A program made the translations under genes and the position numbers. The notes below the pieces were generated by a model, which was given only the letters and a program-made list of their open reading frames with translations, ran no database searches and was not told the DNA's origin. This document shows, piece after piece, positions 46,733 to 58,748 of a stretch of DNA of 64,000 nt. The number at the start of each line of letters is the position of its first letter. Position 1 is the first letter of the stretch. This stretch comes from Aricia agestis (lineage: Eukaryota; Arthropoda; Insecta; Lepidoptera; Lycaenidae): contig NC_056419.1 of NCBI RefSeq assembly GCF_905147365.1, forward strand, positions 3,789,501 to 3,853,500, in the 5' to 3' direction.

Positions 46733-46811
46733 CACAGACTAAGAAGAGATACTACGTATCAGACCGCCAACTGCCGAACATTTTTTGCACAGACTAAGAA
46801 GAGATACTACA
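46733..46811. repeat. Direct repeat in the transposon 5' leader
   Basis: CACAGACTAAGAAGAGATAC occurs at 46733 and again at about 46789, just upstream of the transposase start. It may be promoter or binding-site structure, or a simple local duplication. Confidence 0.8.
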
Positions 46812-46872
46812 AACTGTCAAGTGTCAACACACGCTGCGCGTGTATACGTACTTGAAGTTGTAGATCAAACCG

Positions 46873-47255
46873 ATTTATTGGGTTCTTCCTCAAACAAGAT
46901 TTAAAGAAAGTCGATTGACGAAGCGAGCATAAACCGTATAACTAAATATTAACTGTTAATATCGTAATATAATTAAACAGTAAAAGCCGACAAATATTTT
47001 TATTTGGTTTTAGTATTTTTGGTTTGTGTGTTGTCCTATTTATCTAACTAAAACTAAAATCCAATAAATACGAATAATGGTTATTATCATATGCCTTTAA
47101 GTAATTGTAATTGAAAAATATAAATACTAAATACAGATAAATCATTTTTTGCGGTTTTAGCTTCAATTAAAAAAAGGACTTAGAAAGTTAATAGGCTATA
47201 TAGTGTTTTAGTTTTTCAGTCATGGCTAAACAAGCGCAATTTATTGGGTTTTTAC
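46873..47255. promoter_or_regulatory. Cluster of subterminal motifs, right side
   Basis: Copies of the end motif: TTTATTGGGTT at 46874-46884, TCCAATAAATA at 47060-47070 and TTTATTGGGTTTTTAC at 47240-47255. With the terminal repeat these form a cluster on the gene's 5' side. Confidence 0.6.
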
Positions 47256-47364
47256 CTCGACTAACTTTCTTTTCACTGTGAATTCTGCTTATTTGATTAC
47301 ACCACTAGAAAGAGCGCAAAAAAGTGATCAAGATGGATTAAAAAAGCATTTTTCGATTTTTTTA

Positions 47365-47394
47365 CACTTATTGGGTTTTAGCACTATACCCTCG
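47365..47394. repeat. Right terminal inverted repeat, 30 bp
   Basis: Complement of 43051-43080 with no mismatch. Confidence 0.97.
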
Positions 47395-47410
47395 ATATGT
47401 TTATATGTGC

Positions 47411-48118
47411 AACATCTATACATATAATAAAATCGTAGGAAAGTCAATTCTGTACATTGAAAATTTTTGAAAAATAATACTTGCGACGTGATCTACAATC
47501 GATATAGAAGCCAAAAATATAGTTTTTAGAATTTTTGTCTGTTTGTCTGTTTGTCTGTATGTATGTACGGGGTAAACTCAGAAAGCACTGGATGGATTTA
47601 CTTCAAATTTTGCACGGATATTACTTAGAGGTTGGGTCAACACATAGGCTATTACGATATCGCCTAGGGTGGGGCTCAAGTTTCATTATTTTTAGTTTTT
47701 TGATCATATCGCTAAAACGGTGCATTGTAGAGAAAAAAAGTGCCGTACGCAATGAAAGCTCATAAAATTTCCTACAAATTTTTCTTTTACCTTTTGTATT
47801 TATCTCCACTCCTTTTCTTGCTATGAGCTTTTATCTCTCTTATCTATACAGATTTCGAGTGCCGTTTGATTTATATACAGCTAGCTTCGACACCGGTCGA
47901 TTCTTGGGGGGGGCTGAGCCCCCCCCGCTCCTTAAAGTTTTCCTCTACACAAAACTATGTCACCGACTTACATTTCTCCTTTTTGCAGAACAAAGTTAAA
48001 AACTAAACTAAACATACGGTTTTCGAGTGTCATTTGACACCCCCCCCCCCACCATGGATCTGTTACTTATTACGAAATGGTATCGTGGCGTTTTCTCCTT
48101 TTTAGGAACAAAGTAAGT
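47411..48118 (+). mobile_element. Long form of the ATCTATACATATAATAAAAT Helitron, 3' end missing
   Basis: Shares its first about 85 bases with the 118 bp minimal elements, then continues with (TTTGTCTG)n and a block containing a G8/C8 hairpin at 47906-47929. The usual 3' hairpin is not seen before the minimal element starts at 48121. Either the copy is truncated or the minimal element is its end. Confidence 0.6.
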
Positions 48119-48120
48119 CA

Positions 48121-48240
48121 TCTATACATATAATAAAATCGTAGGAAAGTCAATTCTGTGCATTGAAAATTTTTGAAAAATAATACTTGCGACGTGATCT
48201 ACTGTGCTGACGCGGACGAAGTCGCGGGCACCAGCTAGTA
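48121..48240 (+). mobile_element. Minimal Helitron, about 118 bp, copy 2
   Basis: Same as 25408-25527 except for about three bases, with the same internal junction (GTGATCTACTGTGCTGACGC). Ends CTAG-T. Confidence 0.85.
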
Positions 48241-48815
48241 ATATGTAAATTGATAAAAATGTAGAAACCAAGACGCAATGACTGATTTTCGTAGTCTGAT
48301 AAAATTACTAGAAGTACTTTCAACAGATGTATAATATATTTACACATCATTCAACGCAAAAATAACAATATTTACTTACTCCAAAATAAATGGTAATTAA
48401 TTCTACAATTCATGAAAATACAAACATTTCGTTTATTCACGGGAAACATAAACTGGACTCGTATGTAATGAAAACATGCATACGTTCACATTACAAACTG
48501 CTGCAGTTCTCATAAAACGTGAACATTGGTGAGATGAATTTTATACGTATTGCAATGAATTTTATTTTATCGATGAATGTTTGGTAATGCTGCATGTCAA
48601 CTGTAAATTTTGTGGTCATACATGGGGATAATAACTTTGGAGCCCTTCTGACGAAAAATGCGAAAACGCAGGTGATTGAAATTTTTCACAGTTATAGTTT
48701 ATATGGTGAAGGAGTGCATCGAGCTAATATTATTTTGAAATTATGCTTTTAAATCATAAATTTTTTTAACAAATAAAACATTACACACACTAAGAGATTT
48801 TGATTGACAAGGCTA
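48241..48815. other. Unclassified DNA
   Basis: Nothing recognised. Confidence 0.4.
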
Positions 48816-48952
48816 TACACACGAATTGTACTCTTTTATTTATGGTTGAAGTCTGTTGTTAAATTGAAAATATTTTTTTTATTGAAAACTAATCTATTTT
48901 CAATTTGACAACAGACTTCAACCATAAATAAAGAGTACAATTCGTGTGTGCC
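48816..48952. repeat. Palindrome with about 54-base arms
   Basis: ACACACGAATTGTACTCTTT at the left is mirrored at 48933-48951; two small differences; AT-rich loop of about 26 bases. Confidence 0.85.
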
Positions 48953-48985
48953 GGCCGGAAACACCGAGTGTGAACCAATCAGTGA

Positions 48986-49032
48986 GGCCCATTCACTGCA
49001 GGACTGCCGTGCAGTCCTGCCGTGAATGGGCC
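48986..49032. repeat. GC-rich hairpin, 47 bp
   Basis: GGCCCATTCACTGCAGGACT and its near-perfect inverted copy, four bases before the AGGGCC element. Confidence 0.8.
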
Positions 49033-49036
49033 CTTT

Positions 49037-49546
49037 TAGGGCCAATTCACACCGGATCGGCAGCGGGCGGCAGCGGCGCGAAGAGGCGCGGCGAGGCGCG
49101 GCGAGGCGCGGCGAGGCGCGGCGAGGCCGGCAGAGGCGGCTCGCGTCGCCGCGGGCGGCAGCTGGCGGCCGCGCGCTACCTTCAGAGCGCCGCACAGTGG
49201 ATCGAATACGTGTAATAATAAGGGAGTAATATTTTTTTTATGAAAGTAAAGAACACGGAATATGTCAAGTAGTTCCAGACTATTTAATTTAATGCGCCGC
49301 GTGTCCGTAGGCGGAAAGTGCTCGGGGCATCTCGCGACGACGCGCGCGATCGAGGGAAGCCGCGAGCACTTTCCGCCGACGGTCGCGCGACCGCGCGCGG
49401 CCGCCCGCGGCGCCTCGAGCCCTTTTTGAAGTTTTCAAGCGATAATAGTAGTTATAAGTATGTAAATAAAGTTTAAAATTATTTCACACTAAAAGTGCTC
49501 TTCGCGCCGGTGCCGGCCGCTGCCGATCCGGTGTGAATTGGGCCTT
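49037..49546. mobile_element. GC-rich foldback element, about 510 bp
   Basis: Inverted ends AGGGCCAATTCACACCGGAT and AGGCCCAATTCACACCGGAT. Inside are a (GGCGAGGCGC)n tandem at about 49081-49125 and a hairpin (GGCGGAAAGTGCTCG at 49311, complement at 49365). The open frames here are arginine-rich by-products of the GC bias. The class is unknown. Confidence 0.75.
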
Positions 49547-49749
49547 AGACAATTTTTACACGGCCAGTCTTGTCATCATTTGACTTTTTTAATCTGAGGC
49601 TGTCACAGGAACTATGTCTAAAAAATAATAAAATCAATTTTTTTGACAATAGAATATCAATAGAAAAGCGTTGAAATTTGAAACTCAATATTTTTTTTTA
49701 TTTGAGGTCGAATTCTAGTTAACATAATCGAACCAAGGAAAGGTTCATT

Positions 49750-49860
49750 TTAAGCTATTGCTTTATAAAGATTTTATCGCGGGCTTTGAGCGCGGCGACC
49801 GAATCATGAAATTCCGTAACGAAAAACACCTGACATTCGTCTAACGTCGTCTCAGTTCGG
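49750..49860. mobile_element. Half of the GCGGGCTT MITE
   Basis: Matches the left arm of 5303-5612 (CGCGGGCTTTGAGCGCGGCG, CGTAACGAAAA); the other arm is missing. Confidence 0.65.
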
Positions 49861-49892
49861 CAGACATCGGCTCGGAGCAGACATTTGCATAA

Positions 49893-49893
<1 letters not shown>

Positions 49894-49952
<59 letters not shown>
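49894..49952. repeat. (TA)n microsatellite
   Basis: About 29 TA units next to a GCGCCATCTGCTGG block. Confidence 0.95.
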
Positions 49953-49955
<3 letters not shown>

Positions 49956-50693
49956 GGATCGAGACGTGTAGCGCCATCTGCTGGCGGGAGTTTGCACAAT
50001 TTCAAATATTCACTAAACCGTTAACTACAATCCTTGCTAAGAGAGGGCGCTTTATGTCAAGAAGCGCCATACGGATTTTAATGTAAACTTTCTTTCATTA
50101 GTTTTGCCATGTTGGCGAAACTTACACACAGTAGGTGTTTTGATGTTAACATCCTTTTACATTTTGATTTTTTAACTTGAATACGGTTACTGATTTGATT
50201 TATTAATTTGTTATGTAATGTTGGCAGACTATGTTATAACTTGAATACGGTTATTGATTTGATTTATTATTTGTTAAGTTATGTTGGTAGACAACGCTAA
50301 CTTTCTGATTAGCTTGATCATGATTGGCGAGCTTGTACACAGTTACTAATTTGACTTTCTTTTACTACGTTAGCCATATTGTCAAGTTGCGAATTTGATT
50401 ATGATCTTTACGTTCATGTGTTGGCACTTGGCAAACTTGTTCACTTTAGCCAATCAGATTTGAAAGATTGTGTAAAGTTAAATTTCATTAAGTTGGTACA
50501 CAATGTTAAGTTTGTGATGATTGGTGGAACGCAAGCCGGAAAGGTTTGGACATGCTTCTTGGCTGGCTTGGGTGTTAACATTTTCGGAAAAACTAAAAAA
50601 AGGAACACATTCGGTTCGGGAGCCTACCAAAGGATAGCCACCAAGAAACTTGTCTGTTCCCGTGATCAAAATGTCCGAGGATCAAGAATGCCC

Positions 50694-50698
<5 letters not shown>
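49953..50698. other. Unclassified DNA with a small tandem repeat
   Basis: A 61-64 base unit beginning TAACTTGAATACGGTTACTG occurs at 50173-50236 and 50237-50297. A 105-codon frame at 50379-50696 shows no recognised motif and may be chance. Confidence 0.5.

Positions 50699-50747
<49 letters not shown>
50699..50747. repeat. (TA)n microsatellite at the left end of copy B
   Basis: About 24 TA units abutting the CGACGGG end. Confidence 0.95.
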
Positions 50748-50750
<3 letters not shown>

Positions 50751-50962
50751 CGGGTGCAAAGTAAAAAAAGTCATCTGCAATTTTGAGTTTTTCGTTTTTT
50801 TGTAGAAACTAGCGTTGCGATTGTGATTTAGATGTCTCAATTTACTTTTGCAAATTAGTATTGTTTATTATGTTTATGAGTACCTATTTATGTTAATTCT
50901 TATTGTTAGCTATATTAATTGACTTCTAATTTGTTACTGTTATTTTTTACTGTTTTTTCATG

Positions 50963-51128
50963 TTCAGAAAGTCCAAAACGACTTTTTAAAGAAGTTGAAA
51001 GTTTCCAGAACATAAGTGATAGATTTATCGAGCAAAATACTGTGTTGCCCGATGAAATTATTGAACATCTTATAGAAAACCTTGATGTGTCACCGATGAA
51101 GACAAATGAATATAAGTTAACTTTGTAA
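50963..51128 (+). pseudogene. Transposase-like gene fragment in copy B, prematurely stopped
   Basis: Exon after the acceptor TTTTTTCATGTTCAG; follows the copy A frame for about 50 residues. It then stops because of an inserted TTAACTTTGTAAG segment. This may be a non-functional derivative. Confidence 0.5.
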
Positions 51129-51380
51129 GATAAGTCCCCATGATCTGAATACTCTAGGCCAGTCACACCAGTTCACTCTCAGTCTGAAATATAAAATGAT
51201 TTTGAAAATTTGTCGATCTCAGCAAATTAACAAATACGCCAACACCCTCAGAATACAGTTCATCACTTCAAGTCCGCCGCGTCCATTATCAGTATTAGAT
51301 CAAAATATTATATATTCTTTTTTATTAAACAGATACTTTGATCTCATATAATCTATGACCTGCTTGAGTTTATTAACTCA

Positions 51381-51644
51381 AGCAGGCCATCGAGTATATT
51401 GTCCCTCTCAAACTTTAAATCTTCTATAGACAACACCATTGATGCTTCTTCGGCAGTGGAGGCATCAAGTGAATGTTCTACGCCTTCCTCGTTAAACGGT
51501 AGAAAAAGACGTCAGTTAAATATTGATCTAAAGAAAAGGCGATTGAGAAATAAAGACACGTGTATTGATACGAGACGTAAATTACGACAAAATTTAGGTA
51601 AACAATTACATCAGTCCAGAAATGGTAAATTGCAACCTGCGTAA
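51381..51644 (+). pseudogene. Basic-rich gene fragment in copy B
   Basis: Counterpart of 16478-16740, with one residue difference (Asn for His). It is preceded by a perfect 12-base hairpin (CCTGCTTGAGTT) at about 51359-51386. Confidence 0.5.
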
Positions 51645-52042
51645 CATCATATCCCGGCATTTGCAAGTTCTCGCGAAGTTTTTCTATTAACTTATCTTTG
51701 ACCGGTTTTGGGATCTCTGTGATCACGAGAAGCAATTGAGAAATCGTTGAAATAAAATTTCATTTTGTGTTCTGAAGAATCGTATACACCCCTCCGATGG
51801 TGTAAAACGTCCGGCGATGCTTATGATGTTATAATGAACCCATCATGCTTACAAGTGCCAAGTACAAAGACTTAATAAGCCTCTGCCTAAATTATAATAA
51901 TTTACAACATAGTTCCTGTACTGATAATGATACTGAATAATTTTTAAATTAGTTTAAAATAATTAAAGTATTGACACAGAATTTAATTTTTGTTGTGAGA
52001 AAATACGATTTTTACGAAAGTAAATGAATGATTCCTAAGTAT

Positions 52043-52291
52043 ATCCATACTAATATTATAAATGGGAAAGTATGTTTATTTATTTATTTGTTTATTTGTC
52101 CTTCTTTCACGCTCTAACGAAGAAACAAATCGTATTGTTTTTTGGCATAAACTTAATTGAAAGGATGAAAAGTAACATAGGCTACTTTTGGTCTTGGAAA
52201 AACATCATGTTTCTAAGGGAGCTTACGGGAATATTTGCAATTTACGCGATTTTCAAATTCCACGCGAGCAAAGCCGCGAGCAAAAGCTAGT
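52043..52291 (+). mobile_element. Helitron-like element inside copy B
   Basis: Same as 15831-16079 in copy A. Starts ATCCATACTAATATTATAAA, ends GCGAGCAAAAGCTAG-T. Confidence 0.8.
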
Positions 52292-52801
52292 ATTTCATAT
52301 TTTAACTTCCTTCTAAATCGTGTACCTTGCACCGAATCGACAACGTAGAAAAAGATATCTACGCAATTATGTTCTGAACTTGGTGTGTTTAAGATGTAAA
52401 ACGTTTAACTACATATTTTAATAATATAACTTACTTTTAATAATAATTTTAATAATATAAAGTGTTACACTTTACGTAGTTACTGATAATCGTACTGGTA
52501 ATCGGTAAAAATACTTTAATAAATATAATTTTTAATTCCCACGTAGAAACGACCAAGTGGTAGTTAACTCAGTTGTCATATTTTCAAGCGCAATGTAGAT
52601 GCAGACAACTACAATATCTCGTAAATTAAACATAATTAGAAGAAATTAAATATACATGTGGATTCATTAATAAATAATGAAACAATGATGAAAATTTCAA
52701 TAAATTTGATCGGAAATTGACAAAATGGGAGCATTTTTTCCTATTATGCGCTCTCCTGAAAAGTTGCTGTTTTGTAGATGACTCTTTTTACTTTGCACCC
52801 G

Positions 52802-53720
<919 letters not shown>

Positions 53721-54015
53721 TGGGAGAGCTATGCTTCGGCACGAATGGGCCGGCTCGACCGGAGAAATACCACGTACTCACAGAAAACAGGTGTGAAACA
53801 GCGCTTGCCCTGTGTTTCGCCGAGTGAGTGAGTTTACCGGAGGCCCAATCCCCTACCCTATTCCCTTCCCTACCCTCCCCTATTACCCTATTCTCTCTTA
53901 AAGGGCCGGCAACGCACTTGCAGCTCTTCTGATGCTGCGAGTGTCCATGGGCGACAGAAGTTGCTTTCCATCAGGTGATCCGTTTGCTCGTTTGCCCCCT
54001 TATTTCATAAAAAAA
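53721..54015 (+). mobile_element. A-tailed SINE-like element, plus strand
   Basis: Complete from TGGGAGAGCTATGCTTCGGC to a seven-A tail. Confidence 0.85.
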
Positions 54016-54619
54016 GGGTCAAAAGTCTCTCCTTGCTTCACTGTAACGATGTCCCTATTATAAAGTTACTCAAATGCAATATCTCCATTACCAACTTGAA
54101 ATTGCATTGTCCAACGAAACACAAAATCAAAGTCCAATTAGCGGAGAGAAAGACCAACAAAATTGTACACAGGCTGTGGATGAAGCCGCAACAATGAAAG
54201 CAAGTGGATGAAAGGAGAATGCGCAAGACAAACCAAACCTTTTGTTGCTGGGAGTAATACGTTTTATGACAAATTGGAATTCCAAGTCGTCGGGACAGAA
54301 GCTTTTCTGTACACTCGATAATTGGCGCCTTTGTCTTGGCCGCTGGGGTACAGGCTGCAAGCGTTTGTCAAATACTTTCTGTCCTGGTAAGCCCTGTGTG
54401 GAAGATTGAAAGTCTTACGACGACTCGTCAAGATGTGCAAAGAAGTGTACAAATCAGAAACGCTGATTTTTTTATATTAGGGCTGAATTTAAAAAAGTAA
54501 ACATCTTTTGATATCGAACTTAGTTTTATCTAGTTCTACTATTAATTTTGATTTTGAAAAGCCTAAGCTTATCTGGGATTACATACAACTATTTGTATCG
54601 TTATTGATAAAGTTCATTC
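54016..54619. other. Unclassified, apparently non-repetitive DNA
   Basis: Balanced base composition and no repeat seen; short frames without motifs. It could be host intron or intergenic sequence. Confidence 0.4.
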
Positions 54620-54944
54620 TACATTCACAGACAAATTATTCCACGAAAAATAGCTTATGGTCCTTCACTTAGTCTTCTTCTTATCTGTGCCAAATAACAG
54701 AAAATTTGCTCCAGTAGTTAGTGAGATCAGCCCTTTCAAATAATTTCCCCCGTTTTTTCCACATTTTCCTCTATTTCTTAATATTTAAAAATTAGCGTAA
54801 TAAAATATAGCCTATAGCCTTCCTCGATAAATGAACTATCTAACACTGATTTAGAAGAATTTTTCAAATCGGACCAGTAGTTCCTGAGATTAGCGCGTTC
54901 AAACAAACAAACTCTTCCGCTTTATAATATTAGAATAGATTTTT
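54620..54944 (-). mobile_element. Helitron-like element, 3' end lost
   Basis: Interior GTGCCAAATAACAGAAAATT, CCCCGTTTTTTCCACATTTT and GACCAGTAGTTCCTGAGATT are shared with 22313 and 62569. The 5' end ATCTATTCTAATATTATAAA is at the right. Confidence 0.7.
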
Positions 54945-56150
54945 ATAGCTTTGTAGCTTCTTAGCTGCTAAAATTTAACCCCAACATGACGTAAACGGAT
55001 AAAATCAAATCCAGTACGCTCAGTGTATTTGTGGTATTGCATTGTTACCAAAATTCAAATGGGATTCGTGAGTGTTTTTCCTCTATCAATATTTCCTGGA
55101 GCTACTCAGAGGTGTTTACGTGCGGCGTTACGCCGAAGCCGACAATACGCTTGTCGGGGCTGCTACGGGACAGAAAAGATGTAGAGCGGCTGTACTTTTT
55201 TTTTAAATTGATTGAAAGTTAATGGTAATGTTTTGGAAGTAAATTTACATGTATGATGTATAGGCGTATGTTTGTCCCATTGACGTGTCTAAACTTCTTG
55301 TGAATTACCCAGGAAATGTGCCGAGTAATAAACTTTTTTTAAGATTGGCGTTCCACGTTTTTTCCTTTTGATTATTCTATAATAATAATTGATGGCATGT
55401 ACATATCTATTTACATCATAATAGTGATATCAATTGGTTAATTATTTGATAATGTTCTTTTAATGTGTTTGTACTGTAAAAGTATTTTGACAAGCTTCTT
55501 GTAGTTATACTATTTTCGTATCTAGTAGATTAGTAGTAGATTTTTTTTAATTTCATTTTCGACTGATTTTTCGGCTGAACTTGCAAAATATGTTTTTTTT
55601 GGTGCTGAAGGCAGATCAAGTAACCCTGATGTCACTGCGACCCTTGAGGATCTATTGTGACTCCATTGCATTAGAGTACCGTCCCCAACCCAATGCTGCT
55701 GCAAAATATGGTACTTCTTTAATACATTTTTTTTTACAATAACTTCAATTGCCTACTCTACGTAATTCTCTGCTCTATTTCCATTTACTCGTTCAGTGTT
55801 ATCTTTATCCTCATAGTAGGTACAGTTTAATTTAATATGCGCTGTTAAGAAGTGGGTTAAGGCGTTTGAAAGTGTCTCGTGCTATTTGGATAAGATTTAA
55901 GATAAAGAAAAATCTCTTGTAGCATCTCTCGATAAAATATTGAAAACTGTCTTTGCAAAATCTAATGTAATGTAAGGCTAATGTACTAGCTAGTACTTTT
56001 AGAGGAGGCCTTTACCTGTGGAGGGGTTCTTACAGTAGAAGCAAAATAAACAGACTAAAAATGTTATTTAACCATAATAATATATAATATTAAGATTTGT
56101 GTGTTATTTTACTGATAAGAAATAAAAGGCTTTTTTTAATTATTTATTAT
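54945..56150. other. Unclassified DNA
   Basis: One GC hairpin cluster at about 55118-55172 (GCGGCGTTACGCCG). No gene. Confidence 0.45.
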
Positions 56151-56199
56151 GTACTATCAGAGAAGTTGATTCCCATGGCAGATAGGGGACGTACGTAGT

Positions 56200-56472
56200 C
56201 TGGTGGCGTTATGGTGCCTTCTCACGGCGGGTATTATCGCAAGCCACGCCGCGCCCGCTCGAGCCCCGCGCCGTGTGAAGGGGTGGCTCGGGCTGGCTCG
56301 AGGAGGCGCGTTTAATATCACGCGCCAGCTCGAGCCACGCGCGCGCGCCCTAAGGAAGTGGTGGCGTGGTTGCGTTCTCACGGTGCGTGCTACCACGAGC
56401 CGCGCCGCGCCCGCTCCAGCCACGCGCCGTGTGAAGGGGTGGCGCGGCGCGGCTCGTGCAGGCGGGTCCTGA
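56200..56472. repeat. GC-rich foldback and tandem region
   Basis: Two related units (TTCTCACGG, CACGCCGCGCCCGCTC or CGCGCCGCGCCCGCTC, CGCCGTGTGAAGGGGTGGC) lie one after the other. Related inverted sequence recurs at 57268-57412 (GGCGCGGCTTGTG, CGTGAGAAG). Arginine- and alanine-rich frames on both strands are compositional. Confidence 0.6.
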
Positions 56473-56538
56473 TCCGATTTTTATTACGAATTTAGCACGA
56501 AGATTTTTATTATAGGTGATTAACTAATATGAAACTCT

Positions 56539-57046
56539 TTTCACTTACACTCATTCTTGGTGTTGTAGAATTATCACGCCAGAGGGATTTAAGTCCCAGG
56601 GTGGGATGGGATACCCTGGGGGCTGGGACTAAATTCCTATGGCGTGTATTGGTCCTCAAATACTGGTGGCACTTCATTTCTGAGTTTTACAGTGCATGGC
56701 AGGATGTTACGCAAAAAATGCACGGTGGAAGACTGCCACTCACCAAGGTGATGAGGATTGATGATGGTATGTTTTTCGCGTGGAATGATGACGAAAGCTT
56801 GCAGGATGTACGATTCCGAAAAATAATAATTGCTCAAAACATTCCCAGTTCCCCGTAATGCTATACTACTTTTATAATTTATAATTCACAATAATAATTA
56901 TTATTATGTTTCCACTCGTACTGATGGAAGAATGACGCTTCTGTTCGAGCACAACATCACGAAATCCGTCTGTACTCTGTACGGCTACCCTGGGACTAAA
57001 ATCGCTCTAGCATGATGATTCTACAACACCAAGAGTGAGTGTGAAA
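56539..57046. mobile_element. MITE with about 60-base inverted ends
   Basis: CTTGGTGTTGTAGAATTATC at the left and CTTGGTGTTGTAGAATCATC from the right, followed in each arm by AGTCCCAGGGT. The 109-codon frame at 56529-56858 spans the left arm and has no recognised motif, so I do not call it a gene. Confidence 0.75.
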
Positions 57047-57503
57047 TTAGCGGCATAGATTGAAATGCAACCTAGTTGCCTAGTGAATAAAGTTGCATTT
57101 CATTAAAATTTACTAATTTAACGTAGTGACTTATCAATCAATCAATCATTTATTTGCTTTAAAAGTGGTACATTAGATGTTAACGTTCATTGCTCAGCTT
57201 AAGCTTACTTAGAGCAAAATGATATCTATTATCGGGTTAATAAAGTTTAATTTTACTTGAATGTTTATCAGCGTGGCGCGGCTTGTGGTATAACGCGTCG
57301 TGAGAAGGGATGGCCCGTGGTCGCCCGTGGTCGCCTGTGGCTCGTGCTCGCTCGTAATAGCTGGCTCGGCGCGGCGCGGCTTGTGATATCACACGCCGTG
57401 AGAAGCCAGCCTTACGTCAAATCCAGCCGACATTGAATTGACATGATCTGACCAAATGACGTAGGTCTGTCAACTGCCTAGAAATCAATTTCCTCGATGG
57501 TAC

Positions 57504-58034
57504 ATACTTAATTTAAACGTTTAACCGGTATTTAAATTTGTTTTTCGTGTTTCATACCTCGATCATGGGTATGGCAGACACAATAGATTTTCAATTATTA
57601 TGCGACAGCCGGGTGCCGCTTGGGGATTGATGGGTTAACAGTTTTAATTCCTCACTTTCAATTCCTCAATATTATGAGGAACAATAATTTAAATATAATA
57701 TTAAGATATTACAAAATATACTCAAATCAATTTATCACAAATTAATATTCTCAAATCAATTGACAATTGGTATCGTGTAAATGATGCATATTATGGCGAA
57801 TAAGTAAACTTTAAGCACGGATTACTGTAATTCGCTGCACTTAGATTAAATATTCGGTGAAAATAAGTTTTAGTTTAAATCTTCCGTGGATTAAGTCGGC
57901 TCAGTTAGTCGGTCGGAAAGCCACAGACATATTATAGAAAAGATCAACACAAAGAAATTCCGATAGATAGAATAAAATGTATTCTTTCTATTTCCAATAC
58001 CTTTACCACAATAATTAGTACGAATTACTAGACA
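57504..58034. other. Mostly unclassified DNA
   Basis: 57556-57640 is a single arm of the hairpin seen at 2248-2330. The remainder is unrecognised. Confidence 0.4.
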
Positions 58035-58220
58035 TAAATTGCAAGCAGACTGACCATTTTGTGATTTAAAAAAATGAATCATAATATTATGATTCTCCAA
58101 AGCGACCATTTTAGCCCCGCAGGTTACAAAAGAAGGTAACAAAAGAACAGTTTCCTGCGCATATTATATTTATCTTTTTAAAATATTATAATTATTTAGA
58201 ACATTATCATAATTATATTA

Positions 58221-58489
58221 TGCTAAGTACTCACATACGGTTTTGCTCGATCGAGCAATAACGTCGAGCGAACCCGCGGCTCGGGCTTTCGTCCACACAT
58301 TCAGGATAGCTCGATAATTTTATTCTAAATCGATACATTTAATTCCATCAATCCGGCTCGATCCGGTTCCATCAATCCTTCGAGCGGCTCGATGCGTGCC
58401 TTCGAGCTGTCAGTTTTGCGGTCCACACAGTAATTATTACTCGATTTGGAGTAAAACTTTCGAGCAAAACCGTATGTGAGTACTTAGCA
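58221..58489. mobile_element. MITE, 269 bp, with TTA target duplication
   Basis: Inverted ends TGCTAAGTACTCACATACGG (about 30 bases) with TTA directly on both sides (58218-58220 and 58490-58492). The three-base TTA duplication is typical of PIF/Harbinger-type MITEs. The GC-rich interior has CGAGC repeats. Confidence 0.85.
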
Positions 58490-58748
58490 TTAAAGTAGTA
58501 TTTTTTTTCTATGGGTCGACTTAATTAGGTAAGCACTTTGCCGCTCAATAAATGCTCAGTCCATTTTCCATGTCTATGTCACGAGCTAATAGTCTGCACT
58601 CTGCCGCCATTACGGTTTCAGTTGGATATGAGCTTGGCCTCCGACTTAAACTGTCCGACTTCCAACGGTCCTCAGACGATATCTACGAAAGCATTACAGC
58701 GGGGCTAATATGGTCGCTTTGAAGAATCATGATATGAATACTACGAAT

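Larger units (their letters stand above)
43051..47394 (-). mobile_element. DDE-type DNA transposon, 4,344 bp, nearly intact
   Basis: Two identical 30-base inverted ends (starting CGAGGGTATAGTGCTAAAAC) bound the element. The flanks are ...GTATAT and ATATGT..., so a four-base ATAT target duplication (or two-base AT) is possible. One spliced gene on the minus strand fills 43361-46634. Repeats of the end motif (CCAATAARTR) occur at both subterminal regions. The protein resembles insect transposase-like proteins usually left as hypothetical, and has a Ser-Asp-Thr-Cys-Ser-Gly-Gln-Asn motif. A four-base duplication would suit Sola-like or CMC-type superfamilies, but I cannot decide between them. Confidence 0.9.
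56151..57503. mobile_element. GTACTATCAGAGAA MITE expanded by nested elements
   Basis: Its ends match 5737-6259. About 830 bases more than the full-size copy are explained by GC-rich foldback sequence (56200-56472 and 57268-57412) and a second inverted-repeat element at 56539-57046. Confidence 0.7.

Noticed and set aside
43051..47394. Classification of the transposon as piggyBac, because of the single DDE gene
   Set aside because: The ends do not show TTAA duplication and the conserved motifs do not fit the piggyBac pattern.
48836..49229. Alanine/arginine-rich frames around the GGCGAGGCGC repeats
   Set aside because: They run across a palindrome and a GC-rich tandem; no protein motif and no splice support.
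56203..56472. Alanine/arginine-rich frames on both strands
   Set aside because: By-products of a GC-rich foldback repeat with periodic sequence.
56529..56858. A 109-codon frame starting with a hydrophobic segment that looks like a signal peptide
   Set aside because: The segment is the left arm of a MITE with a matching inverted arm at 56990-57046; no family resemblance.
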